Origin: Pseudomonadota bacterium
GTDB lineage: Bacteria > Pseudomonadota > Gammaproteobacteria > Burkholderiales > Burkholderiaceae_C
Reading direction: 5' to 3'
Assembly: GCA_018240325.1 (NCBI GenBank)
Contig: JAFEFZ010000252.1
Span: 1 to 58,166 of the forward strand
DNA: 58,166 bases
Shown in pieces: positions 34,919-42,968 of the stretch (position 1 is its first letter; each line of letters starts with the position of its first letter). The notes below the pieces were generated by a model, which saw only the letters and a list, made by a program, of their open reading frames with translations, had not been told where the DNA came from and did no database searches. A program made the position numbers and the translations under genes.

Positions 34919-37048
34919 ATGCCGGACAATCCGCCGATTCCAGCATCCGCCGCGCCGCCCATGCCCGCCGCATCGTCCAACGCCCGCACGAAGCCGGCCG
35001 CGTCAACCGCGCCGGCTGCGTCGGCCCGCCGCGCGCCGCGCAAGCCGCGGCCGCGCAGGCCGGCCGCACGCCGGGCGGCAAAGGCCGCGCCGCCGGCCGC
35101 AACGCCGGCCGCGCCGACGCTGCGCAGCGCCAAGCGCCTGGCGGCGACGGTCGCGCACACGCCGTTGGCCACCGCGCGCGTGATCGCCGCCTTCGTGCCG
35201 ATGACGCAATTGATCGGCCGCGAGGCGCCGTTGACCGCGCCGGAGTTCAGCGCGGCGCTCGACGGCATCTTCGACGCGCTCTACGCACACCCGCTGACCG
35301 AGCAGGCGCGCCGCGCCACCGAGTACCTGCGCGCGCACAACCTGCTGCCCAACGAGGGCAGCACCGAGCGCCTGATCCGCCGCGTGGTCGACCAGGCGGT
35401 GTCGCGCTCGCCGGTGCCGGTGCCGCCGGCGATCGTCGACGAGTTCTGGGCCTTCTTCCACGACCTGCTGGCCGAGCCCGAGCTGCGCGGGCTGGCCGAG
35501 ATGGGGCTGGACATCGCGCGCCTGCTGCTGCGCACCTACGAGCCGCTGCTGGTCGAGGTGATCAACGAGCTGAAGGAGTTGTTCTTCTCCAACCGGCGCC
35601 GCACCGACGCGCTGCTGCAGCGCGTGAAACTGCTGCGCAGCGACCTGCAGATCATCCGCCGCCAGTTGCGCGCGCTGCGCTACGTGCGCCCGTTCCTGCA
35701 GCTCGATCCGCGCGACTTCCGCGGCCAGGCGCAGGTGATCGCCAAGATGGTGCGCGAGTTCGGGCCGTTCTTCGTCAAGCTCGCGCAGGTGGCCGCGTCC
35801 GGCGCCGACTTCCTGCCGCCCGAGATCGCCGCCGAGCTGCAGGTCTTCCAGGAAGACGTGCCGCCGATGTCGGCCGACGAGGCGCGCCAGGCGATCGCCG
35901 AGAGCTTCGGCCAGCCGGCCGAGGCGCGCTACTTCGGCTTCGACGCCGAGCGGCCGCTGAAGTCGGGATCGATCGGATCGGTCTACCTGGTCAAGAAGCC
36001 GATGCTGCAGGGCGGCGTCGAGCGGCTGGTGCCGGTGGTCGTGAAGATCGGCCGGCACAACCTCGACCGCGAGTTCCAGCTGGGCAAGGCATCGATCGGG
36101 CTGATGGTGCTGACCAGCCAGTACTGGGCGCCGCACGGCAAGCTCGCGCCCTTCCTGAACGCGCTGATGGCGCAGGTCGACGGCTTCATCGACGGCTTCC
36201 GCGCCGAGCTGCAGTTCGAGCGCGAAGCCGAGCTGCAGCAGCGCTTCGCGCGGCGCGCGCAGGGCAGCCGCCTGTGGAGCGTGCCGCAGGTATATGCGGC
36301 GACCGGGCGCGTGATCGAGATGGAGTATCTGGAAGGCGCGGTCAGCGTGCTGCGCGCGCCGGCGCGCTTCGGCGGCGACGCGCCCGCCTACCGGCGCCGG
36401 CTGGCCGCACGCTTCGTGCACGTGGTGCTGTGCCAGGTGCTGCTGCACCGCGAGCTGCACGGCGACCTGCACGCCGGCAACGTGCTGGTCGGTGCCGACA
36501 GCCGGCTGCACCTGATCGACTGGGGCAACACGGTGGCGCTGCAGGGCAAGGGCCGGCCGGTGGCGCGCTGGCTGCACGGCGCGCTCAGCGCCGATGCCGA
36601 TGCGATGACCGCAGCGCTGATCACGCTGTGCACCGCGCCCGAGGCCGCTGCCGCGCGCCGCGACGAGATCCGCGCCACGCTGCAGCGCACGCTGCACAAG
36701 CGCCGGGTCACGCCGCTTCGCGGCAAGACCTTCGCCTGGACGCTGGCGCGCGAAGGCCCCGAAGGCTGGCGCCGGCGCGCGCAGCTGCTGGGCCAGCTGG
36801 CGTCGAACACGCAGCAGCTCGGGCTCGTGCTGCAGCCCGAGTACCTGCACCTGTGGCGCTCGGTCGGCGCGCTGCTGGGCACGCTCGCCAGCCTGTACCA
36901 GGGCGTGCCGCAACGCCGGATCGCGGCCGACCTGGCGCTGGTCTCGGGCCTGTTCCCGGCGCGCGTGCTGCGCGATGCCTGGCACGCCGGCCCCGAGGCG
37001 ATCCGCGAGCCGATCGCCGCCTGGCGCCGCAGCCCGGCCGCCGCCTGA
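34919..37048 (+). CDS. ABC1/AarF (UbiB-like) kinase family protein, divergent
   Basis: Putative atypical kinase/ATPase of 709 aa. Residues 1 to about 70 are Ala/Pro/Arg-rich and low in complexity; the ABC1 core begins near residue 250. Visible family elements are modified: KxGQ is KLAQ (FFVKLAQVAASGADFLP), the Ala-rich loop AAAS is SGSIGSVYLV, the catalytic loop is HGDLHAGN, and the metal motif is LIDWGN instead of DFG. The catalytic loop Asp and Asn are kept. UbiB relatives support ubiquinone synthesis, but with these changes and an extra N-terminal part this may be a different subfamily. ATG 34919 was preferred over an upstream TTG (34895). Confidence 0.8.
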   Translation: MPDNPPIPASAAPPMPAASSNARTKPAASTAPAASARRAPRKPRPRRPAARRAAKAAPPAATPAAPTLRSAKRLAATVAHTPLATARVIAAFVPMTQLIGREAPLTAPEFSAALDGIFDALYAHPLTEQARRATEYLRAHNLLPNEGSTERLIRRVVDQAVSRSPVPVPPAIVDEFWAFFHDLLAEPELRGLAEMGLDIARLLLRTYEPLLVEVINELKELFFSNRRRTDALLQRVKLLRSDLQIIRRQLRALRYVRPFLQLDPRDFRGQAQVIAKMVREFGPFFVKLAQVAASGADFLPPEIAAELQVFQEDVPPMSADEARQAIAESFGQPAEARYFGFDAERPLKSGSIGSVYLVKKPMLQGGVERLVPVVVKIGRHNLDREFQLGKASIGLMVLTSQYWAPHGKLAPFLNALMAQVDGFIDGFRAELQFEREAELQQRFARRAQGSRLWSVPQVYAATGRVIEMEYLEGAVSVLRAPARFGGDAPAYRRRLAARFVHVVLCQVLLHRELHGDLHAGNVLVGADSRLHLIDWGNTVALQGKGRPVARWLHGALSADADAMTAALITLCTAPEAAAARRDEIRATLQRTLHKRRVTPLRGKTFAWTLAREGPEGWRRRAQLLGQLASNTQQLGLVLQPEYLHLWRSVGALLGTLASLYQGVPQRRIAADLALVSGLFPARVLRDAWHAGPEAIREPIAAWRRSPAAA

Positions 37049-37097
37049 AGCCACGCCCGGCGGGCTGACCGATCGCGTCACCGCCGCGCCGCCATGG

Positions 37098-37131
37098 GTC
37101 GCAGTTCGTCACCGCGGTGACCATTTGCGAC
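37098..37131. repeat. 34-bp interrupted palindrome downstream of the ABC1 gene
   Basis: Central perfect palindrome GTCACCGCGGTGAC at 37108-37121, flanked by GTCGCA at 37098-37103 and its complement TGCGAC at 37126-37131. It lies 50 bp after the ABC1 stop in a 244-bp gene-free gap. A smaller inverted repeat follows (TCGTGC at 37188-37193, GCACGA at 37199-37204). Could be a dimeric regulator site or an RNA hairpin. Confidence 0.7.
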
Positions 37132-37292
37132 AGGCGGCACCCGCGCGCGCGTGAAGGGCTGCACGCCGCGGCGCCCGCACCGTGCAGTCGTGCTCGTGGC
37201 ACGAATGCTGCTGCCGAAATCCTGGCTGGCCGCGCCGGACGGCGCCGCAGCCGCCAGCCCAGCTTCACCACCACTGCACAGCGAGCCGCACC

Positions 37293-37535
37293 ATGAACGG
37301 ACTGTCGTCGGGAAACCTGATCACGCCACGGCGCCTGCGCCCGGCTGCGGCGCGCATGTCGTCGGGCGCGTCGTCGCTGCTGCGCCTGGCGCGCGGCGGC
37401 GGCGACGCGCGGCTGCCGTCGGCGCCGGCGCTGACCGGCTGGGTCGAGCGGGTTTCGGGCATGATGGACCTGACGCCGCTGGGCGACGAGCCGGCGGCGG
37501 CGGTGCGGGCCGGATCGCCCGGAGGGCGCGCATGA
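37293..37535 (+). CDS. Hypothetical small protein
   Basis: Unrecognised 80-aa frame with ATG at 37293, beginning MNGLSSGNLITPRRLRPAAA and containing GWVERVSGMMDLTPLGDEP. No signal, membrane helix or known motif. Support comes from its ATGA overlap (37532-37535) with the next small frame, downstream of two palindromes. High GC allows chance frames. Confidence 0.4.
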   Translation: MNGLSSGNLITPRRLRPAAARMSSGASSLLRLARGGGDARLPSAPALTGWVERVSGMMDLTPLGDEPAAAVRAGSPGGRA

Positions 37536-37687
37536 TCCTGCAGCCTTCCCCGTTGCCGCGGCCGGTGCTGCCGGGCCTGGTGCAGCCGCCGGCGCAGCGG
37601 CTGCGGGCGCTGCGGCCGGTGCTCGACACGGCGCGCCGCGCGCCGCAGCAGCTGCGGCTCGACCTGCAGCCGCGCGCCGCCGGCTGA
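37532..37687 (+). CDS. Hypothetical very small Pro/Leu/Arg-rich protein
   Basis: Frame of 51 codons starting MILQPSPLPRPVLPGLVQPP. It overlaps the preceding small frame by 4 bp and ends 2 bp before the dispersed repeat copy at 37690. No homology recognised; it may be a chance frame. Confidence 0.3.
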   Translation: MILQPSPLPRPVLPGLVQPPAQRLRALRPVLDTARRAPQQLRLDLQPRAAG

Positions 37688-37689
37688 CC

Positions 37690-37780
37690 GGGCGCTCTCG
37701 AGGAAACGCCGGGCCGCCCCAAGTTTCCTCGCCCCCCTCGGGGGGCGGGCCGGGCGCAGCCCGGCCCTGGGGGCGCTGTC
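37690..37780. repeat. Dispersed GC-rich repeat, triple-hairpin copy at a convergent gene end
   Basis: Best-preserved copy. It holds three consecutive hairpins: GAGGAAAC/GTTTCCTC (37700-37707 and 37723-37730) with the core GCCGGGCCGCCCCAA in the loop; GCCCCCC/GGGGGGC (37731-37737 and 37740-37746); and GGGCCGGGC/GCCCGGCCC (37747-37755 and 37759-37767). GGGCGCT(C/G)TC occurs at both ends (37690-37699 and 37771-37780). It abuts the acyl-CoA synthetase stop and could serve as a bidirectional terminator. Confidence 0.85.
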
Positions 37781-39461
37781 AGACCCAGATCACCTTCTTG
37801 CGCGCGGCGACCCACTTCTCGTAGTCCGGCGCGAAGCGCTCCTCGATCTTGTTGCGCTTGACCTTCATGGTCGGCGTCAGGATGTCGTTCTCCACCGACC
37901 AGGCGTCGGCCGTGACGACCAGGCAATCCATCTGCTCGTGCGGGTCGAGCTGGGCGTTGACCTTCTTCAGGTGCTCGGCCAGCGATGCCTCGATCGCCGA
38001 GCGGCCGCCCGGATCCTTGGCCTTGCCGGCGGCGTCGGGGTTGAGCATCAGCAGCCCCAGCGGCTGGCCGAGGTTGGCGCCGGTGACGCAGCAGGCCTCG
38101 ATCGCCGGATGGGTGGCGAGCCGGTCCTCGATCGGCGCCGGCGCCACGTACTTGCCCTTGCCGGTCTTGAACAGGTCCTTCACCCGGCCGGTGATTCTCA
38201 GGTTGCTTTCGGCGTCGATCGTGCCCTTGTCGCCGGTCTTGAGCCAGCCGTCGGCGGTGAAGGTTTCCTTCGTCTGCTCGGGCTGCTTGTAGTAGCCGAG
38301 CATCTGGCAGCCGCTCTTGACCTGGATCTCGCCGGTATCGGGGTCGATGCGGCACTGCACGCCGTCGTAGGGCGGGCCCACGGTGCCCGGGCGCGGCTTG
38401 CCCAGCACGGTCGCGTGCGACACCGCGCAGTTCTCGGTCATGCCGTAGCCCTCGATGATCTGCAGGCCCAGGCGGTTGTACCAGTCGAGCAGCGCGGTGG
38501 GCATCGGCGCGGCGCCGCCCACCGCGTACAGCGCCTGGTCCAGGCCCAGGTTGCTCAGGATCTTCTTCTTGACGATGCCGCGGATGATCGGGATCTTCAG
38601 CAGCCGGTCGAGCTTCTCGGCCGGCATCTTGGCCTGCACGCCCTGCTGGAACTTGACCCACAGCCGCGGCACCGAGAAGAACACCGTCGGCCGCGCGCGC
38701 TGGATGTCGGCGACGAAGGTGTCCAGCGTGTCGGCGAAGAACACGTGCATGCCGGTGGCCAGCAGCCCGTGCTCGACCAGCGCGCGCTCGGCCACGTGGG
38801 CCAAGGGCAGGTAGCTCAGCGTGCGGCTCGACGAATCGAGATCGACGCGCTTCAGGCCGGCGGTGATCGCCCAGGCGAAGGTGCCGAAGCTGTGCATCAC
38901 GCCCTTGGGCTGGCCGGTGGTACCCGAGGTGTAGATCAGCGTGCTCAATTCGTCGGCGGCGCGCACCGGGCTGCCGGCCAGCGGCGCGGTGTCGGCGATG
39001 ATCGCGTCCCAGGTCTTGGCGCCGGGCACGGCCGGCGCCAGCGGCAGCGTGATGATCGGCAGGCCTTCGGGCACGCCCGGCTGCATCTCGGGCCAGCCGT
39101 CGAGCTTGCCCACGAACAGCAGCTTCGATTCGCTGTGCTCGAGGATCTGGCGCACCGTTCCGGCGGCCAGGGTCGGATACAGCGGCACCGACACGTGGCC
39201 GGCCATCCAGATCGCCCAGTCGGCCATCATCCAGTGGGCGCTGTTCTTGGCCAGCAGCGCGATTCTCGACCCCGGCTCGAGCTGCAGGCTCTTCAGGTGC
39301 GCGGCCATGCGGCGCACCTCGCCGGCCGCCTGCTGCCAGGTCCAGTCGCGGACCACGCCGCCGCCCATCGGCTGGGTGAAGACCGGCTTGTCCGCAGCCG
39401 CCTTCTCCCAGTGATACAGGCGCTGCAGCGCGAGCTTGTCGGGCGGGATGGTCGTGCTCAT
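37779..39461 (-). CDS. Long-chain acyl-CoA synthetase (AMP-binding enzyme)
   Basis: ANL-superfamily adenylating enzyme (560 aa) that activates a carboxylic acid, probably a fatty acid, to its CoA thioester. The AMP-binding motif LIYTSGTTGQPKGVMHS is at about residues 177-193, the A5-type motif IIEGYGMTENCA at about 336-347, and the A7/A8-type DGWLKTGDKGTIDAESNLRI region further on. The final lysine-bearing region is TPTMKVKRNKIEERF. Length and order resemble FadD15/FACL-type enzymes. ATG 39461 was chosen over an upstream frame extension that lacks family similarity. Confidence 0.93.
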   Translation of the reverse strand: MSTTIPPDKLALQRLYHWEKAAADKPVFTQPMGGGVVRDWTWQQAAGEVRRMAAHLKSLQLEPGSRIALLAKNSAHWMMADWAIWMAGHVSVPLYPTLAAGTVRQILEHSESKLLFVGKLDGWPEMQPGVPEGLPIITLPLAPAVPGAKTWDAIIADTAPLAGSPVRAADELSTLIYTSGTTGQPKGVMHSFGTFAWAITAGLKRVDLDSSSRTLSYLPLAHVAERALVEHGLLATGMHVFFADTLDTFVADIQRARPTVFFSVPRLWVKFQQGVQAKMPAEKLDRLLKIPIIRGIVKKKILSNLGLDQALYAVGGAAPMPTALLDWYNRLGLQIIEGYGMTENCAVSHATVLGKPRPGTVGPPYDGVQCRIDPDTGEIQVKSGCQMLGYYKQPEQTKETFTADGWLKTGDKGTIDAESNLRITGRVKDLFKTGKGKYVAPAPIEDRLATHPAIEACCVTGANLGQPLGLLMLNPDAAGKAKDPGGRSAIEASLAEHLKKVNAQLDPHEQMDCLVVTADAWSVENDILTPTMKVKRNKIEERFAPDYEKWVAARKKVIWV

Positions 39462-39584
39462 GTTCGCGAAGTCCTGTGGTTGAAGCGATGGAAGGCTGCC
39501 GCTCGGGCAAGGCGGCAAGGCTACCGGAGCCGGGACGCCTGGGCAAACCCGAGGAATCGCGCAGCGCCCGGCGGCGGCGACCGT

Positions 39585-40400
39585 TCAGCGTCGCGCGGCG
39601 GCGTCCTGCAGCTGCTCGTGCAGCTTGCGCGCGACGCGCAGCACCAGCGTCGGGTCGAGCTCGGCCTGCGGGGCGACGCGCGCGACCACGTCGTCCAGAT
39701 CGTCCGGCGCTTGCATCAGGGTATGCGCGATCACCGACAGCGCGCAGATCGTGCGCTTGGCCGGCAACTCGGGCAGCTCGCCGCCGGCCTGCGCCGCCAC
39801 GTGGTGGCGCACGCTGGCGGCCGCCGCCGGCCCCAGGCCCCAGCTCTCGCACAGCGCCGCGCCCAGTGCGTCGTGGCTGACGCCGAATCCGGCCTTCTCG
39901 AGCGTGACCAGCTCGGCATCGTCGCGGGCCGCGCGCAGCATCGACGGATAGTGATCGGGCGCGTGGCGCAGCAGCACCGCCTTGCCGCATTCCTCGAACA
40001 GCCCGGCCGAATGCGCGGCCCAGGCATCCTGGCCCATCGGCGCCGCGAGCCGGCCCATGATCAGCCCGCGCCGCGCGGCGCGGCTCCAGATCGGGTCGAG
40101 CTCGGCCGCCGGCGGGAAGGCGGCGCGCAGCCCCATCTCGAAGGTGATCGCTGCGACTTCGCGCATGCCGAGGTAGGTGATCGCCTGCTGCACGCTCTGC
40201 ACCCGGCTCTTCAGCCCGTACAGCGACGAGTTCACCGCCTTCATCACCGCCGCGGCCAGCGCCATGTCGGCCTCGATCAGCGCGGCCGCAGCGCCGAGGT
40301 TCATGTCGTCGTCGGCCATCAGCAGCGACAGCCGCACCAGAGCCTCGGGCCGGGCGGGGATGTCGATCTGCAACTGGCGCAGCACGGGGTCGACGGGCAT
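39585..40400 (-). CDS. HDOD domain-containing protein
   Basis: Cytoplasmic signalling-type protein (271 aa) made almost entirely of an HDOD domain, a catalytically inactive relative of HD phosphohydrolases. The typical stretch AAAVMKAVNSSLYGLKSRVQSVQQAITYLGMREV lies at about residues 49-82 (shown here by its key words VNSSLYG and QAITYLG). The HD metal residues are not evident. HDOD proteins connect environmental signals to motility or regulation, but the partner here is unknown. Separated from the acyl-CoA synthetase by 123 bp. Confidence 0.87.
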   Translation of the reverse strand: MPVDPVLRQLQIDIPARPEALVRLSLLMADDDMNLGAAAALIEADMALAAAVMKAVNSSLYGLKSRVQSVQQAITYLGMREVAAITFEMGLRAAFPPAAELDPIWSRAARRGLIMGRLAAPMGQDAWAAHSAGLFEECGKAVLLRHAPDHYPSMLRAARDDAELVTLEKAGFGVSHDALGAALCESWGLGPAAAASVRHHVAAQAGGELPELPAKRTICALSVIAHTLMQAPDDLDDVVARVAPQAELDPTLVLRVARKLHEQLQDAAARR

Positions 40401-40877
40401 GGCGGCGGCCTTGACGATGCCGGGCGAAAGGGGGTGCCGATCGGCGCCGGGCCCGGCGGCGCGGCGCCGGGCGCGAAGGCTGGCGGCGCAAGCGAAGAAG
40501 GGCGGTGCCGAGGCACGCGCCCTTCTCCATTTCAGCAGCGCCACGCCCTGCCCGGCGGCAGGACGGGTTGTCTCCTCGCACCGTCCGTCACGCTCGCCCG
40601 GCCGCCTGGCGGCCGGACACGACCGCCGGACTCTAGGCGCCGCGGTCGAAGCCGGCATCGGGACTAACCCGCCAAGTTCGGCATGCAAGCGACCGCACCT
40701 CGGGTTTGCACGTAGACGACAAAACAACAAACTCGGGTCCGCTGCTATGCAACGCTTGCATCGATGATTTGATAATGGGATACGTGTATGCCGTTGCCAC
40801 GCCTTTGCCTGATCGTTTCTCGCTGGGTCGAAGCACCATTCCCGTTCCTGTCCCCTGTTCTCTAGAAGGATTCCCCA
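40401..40877. promoter_or_regulatory. 477-bp gap with promoter and leader of the RRM gene
   Basis: Gene-free stretch between the divergent HDOD and RRM genes. It holds a perfect inverted repeat ATGCAA-CGC-TTGCAT at 40747-40761, a further ATGCAA at 40683-40688, and GATAAT at 40771-40776 as a possible -10 (extended leader of about 95 nt, relatively AT-rich for this genome). Leaders of cold-inducible RNA-binding protein genes are often long and structured, so thermoregulation is conceivable. Confidence 0.45.
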
Positions 40878-41348
40878 GTGGGTAACAAACTCTATGTCGG
40901 CAACCTGGCGTATTCGGTGCGCGACGATTCCTTGCACCAGGCCTTCTCCAGCTTCGGCACGGTCACCTCGGCCAAGGTCATGATGGACCGCGACACCGGT
41001 CGATCCAAGGGCTTCGGCTTCGTCGAAATGGGCAGCGATGCCGAGGCCCAGGCGGCGATCAACGGCATGAACGGCCAGCCTCTGGAAGGCCGTGCCATCG
41101 TGGTGAACGAAGCCAGGCCGCGCGAGGATCGCGGCTTCGGCGGCGGTGGTGGTGGTGGCCGCGGCGGCTACGGCGGTGGCGGCGGCTACGGTGGCGGCGG
41201 CGGTGGTGGTTACGGCGGCGGCGGCGGTGGCGGCGGCCCGCGCGGGCCCTATGGCGGCGGCGGCCGCAGCCCCTACGGCACCGGCGGCGGCCGTGGCGGC
41301 GGTGGCGGCGGCGGCTACGGCGGGGGCGGCGGCCGCGGCGGCTACTGA
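40878..41348 (+). CDS. Glycine-rich RNA-binding protein (RRM)
   Basis: RNA-binding protein of 156 aa. One N-terminal RRM is visible (residues 3-80) with RNP2 LYVGNLAY and RNP1 KGFGFVEM, followed by a Gly/Arg/Tyr-rich tail (about residues 92-156) with RGG-like and GYGGGGG repeats. The GTG start at 40878 has the ribosome site GAAGGA at 40865-40870. Similar proteins in cyanobacteria and proteobacteria are cold-induced and bind single-stranded RNA. A strong terminator follows, so it is probably monocistronic. Confidence 0.95.
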   Translation: MGNKLYVGNLAYSVRDDSLHQAFSSFGTVTSAKVMMDRDTGRSKGFGFVEMGSDAEAQAAINGMNGQPLEGRAIVVNEARPREDRGFGGGGGGGRGGYGGGGGYGGGGGGGYGGGGGGGGPRGPYGGGGRSPYGTGGGRGGGGGGGYGGGGGRGGY

Positions 41349-41397
41349 CCGGGGCTCAGAGCCCTGCTGCGGCTTCGACGCTGCGGCGGGCCGGAAC

Positions 41398-41430
41398 AAG
41401 GGCGCGCAGCCGCAAGGCTCGCGCCCTTTT
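41398..41430 (+). terminator. Rho-independent terminator of the RRM gene
   Basis: Arms AAGGGCGCG (41398-41406) and CGCGCCCTT (41420-41428), continued by AGCC/GGCT around a GCAA loop with one bulged C, then TTTT ending at 41430. It lies 50 bp after the RRM stop. Confidence 0.85.
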
Positions 41431-41466
41431 GTCATGGGGCCGCGGCCCGGCCGCGCGGGGCGGCGT

Positions 41467-42243
41467 CTATTCGTCGCGCCGGCGCTTGCGGCCGCGGCCG
41501 GCCAGCGCGCGGTCATACACCGGGTTGGGCAGCAGCCGCAGCAGCTTGGCGACCACGCCCATCTGCCACGGGATCACGCGGTAGCTGGCCCCGGCCTCGA
41601 TCGCACGGCCGGCGCGCTCGGCGAAGGTCTCGGCCGACAGCATGAAGGGCATCGCGTAGCGATTGCCGCGCGTCAGCGGCGTGTCGACGTAGCCGGGCAC
41701 GATCGTCACCACTTGCACGCCGCTGCCGCGGCATTCGACGCGCAGCGTCTCCAGGTAGCTGATCACCGCCGCCTTGCTCGCGCAGTAGGCGCCGTGACCG
41801 GGCAGCCCGCGGATGCCGGCGACGCTGGCGATGCCCACCAGCCGCCCGCTGCCGCGCCGGCGCATCGGCGCGAGGAACGGGTGGAAGGTGGCGACCATGC
41901 CGATGTTGTTGGTCTCGAAGGTGGTGCGCAGCACTTCGAGGTCGCCGCGGTCGGCGGTGTCGATGCCCATGCTGATGCCGGCGTTGGCGATCACCACGTC
42001 GGGCAGGCCGAACTGCGCTGTGCAGTCGTGGCCGGCCTGCACGATCGAATCGACGTCGCGCACGTCGGCTGCGAACACGCGCACGCGATCGGCTGCCGCA
42101 CCCTGCGCCGCGGACCAGGCCTGCAGCGACTCGGCGCGGCGCGCGACCAGCGCCACCCGCCAGCCGGCACGCAGGTAGCGCAGCGCCAGCGCCTGGCCGA
42201 TGCCGCTGGACGCGCCGGTGATGTAGGCAAGGGCAGGGCTCAT
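41467..42243 (-). CDS. Short-chain dehydrogenase/reductase (SDR)
   Basis: Classical SDR oxidoreductase (258 aa) using NAD(P)H. The Rossmann motif TGASSGIGQAL is at residues 9-19, NAG at about 87-89, and the catalytic Ser (GIASVAGIRG) precedes YCASK at about 151-155. A VPGYVDTPLTRG segment follows. The C-terminus is basic (GRGRKRRRDE). Substrate is unknown. Its start overlaps the lptC stop by 4 bp, so it is coexpressed with the KDO/LPS genes; whether it acts in lipopolysaccharide synthesis is open. Confidence 0.92.
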   Translation of the reverse strand: MSPALAYITGASSGIGQALALRYLRAGWRVALVARRAESLQAWSAAQGAAADRVRVFAADVRDVDSIVQAGHDCTAQFGLPDVVIANAGISMGIDTADRGDLEVLRTTFETNNIGMVATFHPFLAPMRRRGSGRLVGIASVAGIRGLPGHGAYCASKAAVISYLETLRVECRGSGVQVVTIVPGYVDTPLTRGNRYAMPFMLSAETFAERAGRAIEAGASYRVIPWQMGVVAKLLRLLPNPVYDRALAGRGRKRRRDE

Positions 42244-42968
42244 CGCGGATCCTTCGGAGTCGAGGCGGCGGCGTTCGCAGGCGCGCGGCGCTGCAGCTCC
42301 TGCGGCTGCAGCAGCGCGCGGATCGGGCCCTGCAGCTGCAGCAGGCCGCCCAGGTGGTCGTAGTCCAGCCCGGCGGCGCGGAATTCGCTGCCGCCGCTGC
42401 TCACCAGCACCGGCAGGTGCGACTTCACGCGCTCGGTGCGGGTGTACAGGTGCAGGAATTCGCCGCGGAAGGCGACGGGCCGCCCCTGTGCGTCGCTGCC
42501 GTCGATGCGGGCGTCGCCCAGCAGCTGCAGCTCGCTGCCGTCGCCGTTGCTGATCGCCAGCCGTGCCTGCGCCAGCGTCGGGCGGCCGCCCTTGCCGACG
42601 ACCCGCACCCGCGCGTCGTCGACCTCGATGCGGTCCACGTCCGGATAGTGGCGCAGCTGCCGGCCCTCGATGCGCGCCGTCAGCCGGCCCTGCGCATCGA
42701 AGCGCTCGACGACGAAGCGGTTCATCGTGTAGTCGGGCTCGCTCGACGGCGGCTCGGCCGCACGCGGCAGTTCAACCCGCGGCGTGCTCTTCACCAGCCA
42801 CCAGCTCGCCAGCGCGAGCAGGCCCATCAGCAGCAGCGGCAGGTAGATCGCGACCCGTTCGCGCAGGCGCTGGTGCCAGGGCTGCGGCGGCCGCGGCGCC
42901 GGCGCCGGCACCTGCCCCAGGCCGATCGGCACTTCGGGCAGGTCGGGCAGATGCAGCTCGAGCGCCAT
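42240..42968 (-). CDS. lptC: LPS export ABC transporter periplasmic protein LptC
   Basis: Bitopic inner-membrane protein (242 aa) that transfers lipopolysaccharide from LptBFG to the LptA bridge. A long cytoplasmic Pro-rich N-terminus precedes one membrane helix (about residues 42-60, LPLLLMGLLALASWWLV), then the beta-jellyroll with YTMNRFVVERFDAQGRL and GDARIDGSD. It is longer than E. coli LptC (191 aa) but typical for Burkholderiales. It follows kdsC by 94 bp. The usual next genes lptA and lptB are absent; an SDR gene overlaps instead. Confidence 0.88.
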   Translation of the reverse strand: MALELHLPDLPEVPIGLGQVPAPAPRPPQPWHQRLRERVAIYLPLLLMGLLALASWWLVKSTPRVELPRAAEPPSSEPDYTMNRFVVERFDAQGRLTARIEGRQLRHYPDVDRIEVDDARVRVVGKGGRPTLAQARLAISNGDGSELQLLGDARIDGSDAQGRPVAFRGEFLHLYTRTERVKSHLPVLVSSGGSEFRAAGLDYDHLGGLLQLQGPIRALLQPQELQRRAPANAAASTPKDPR

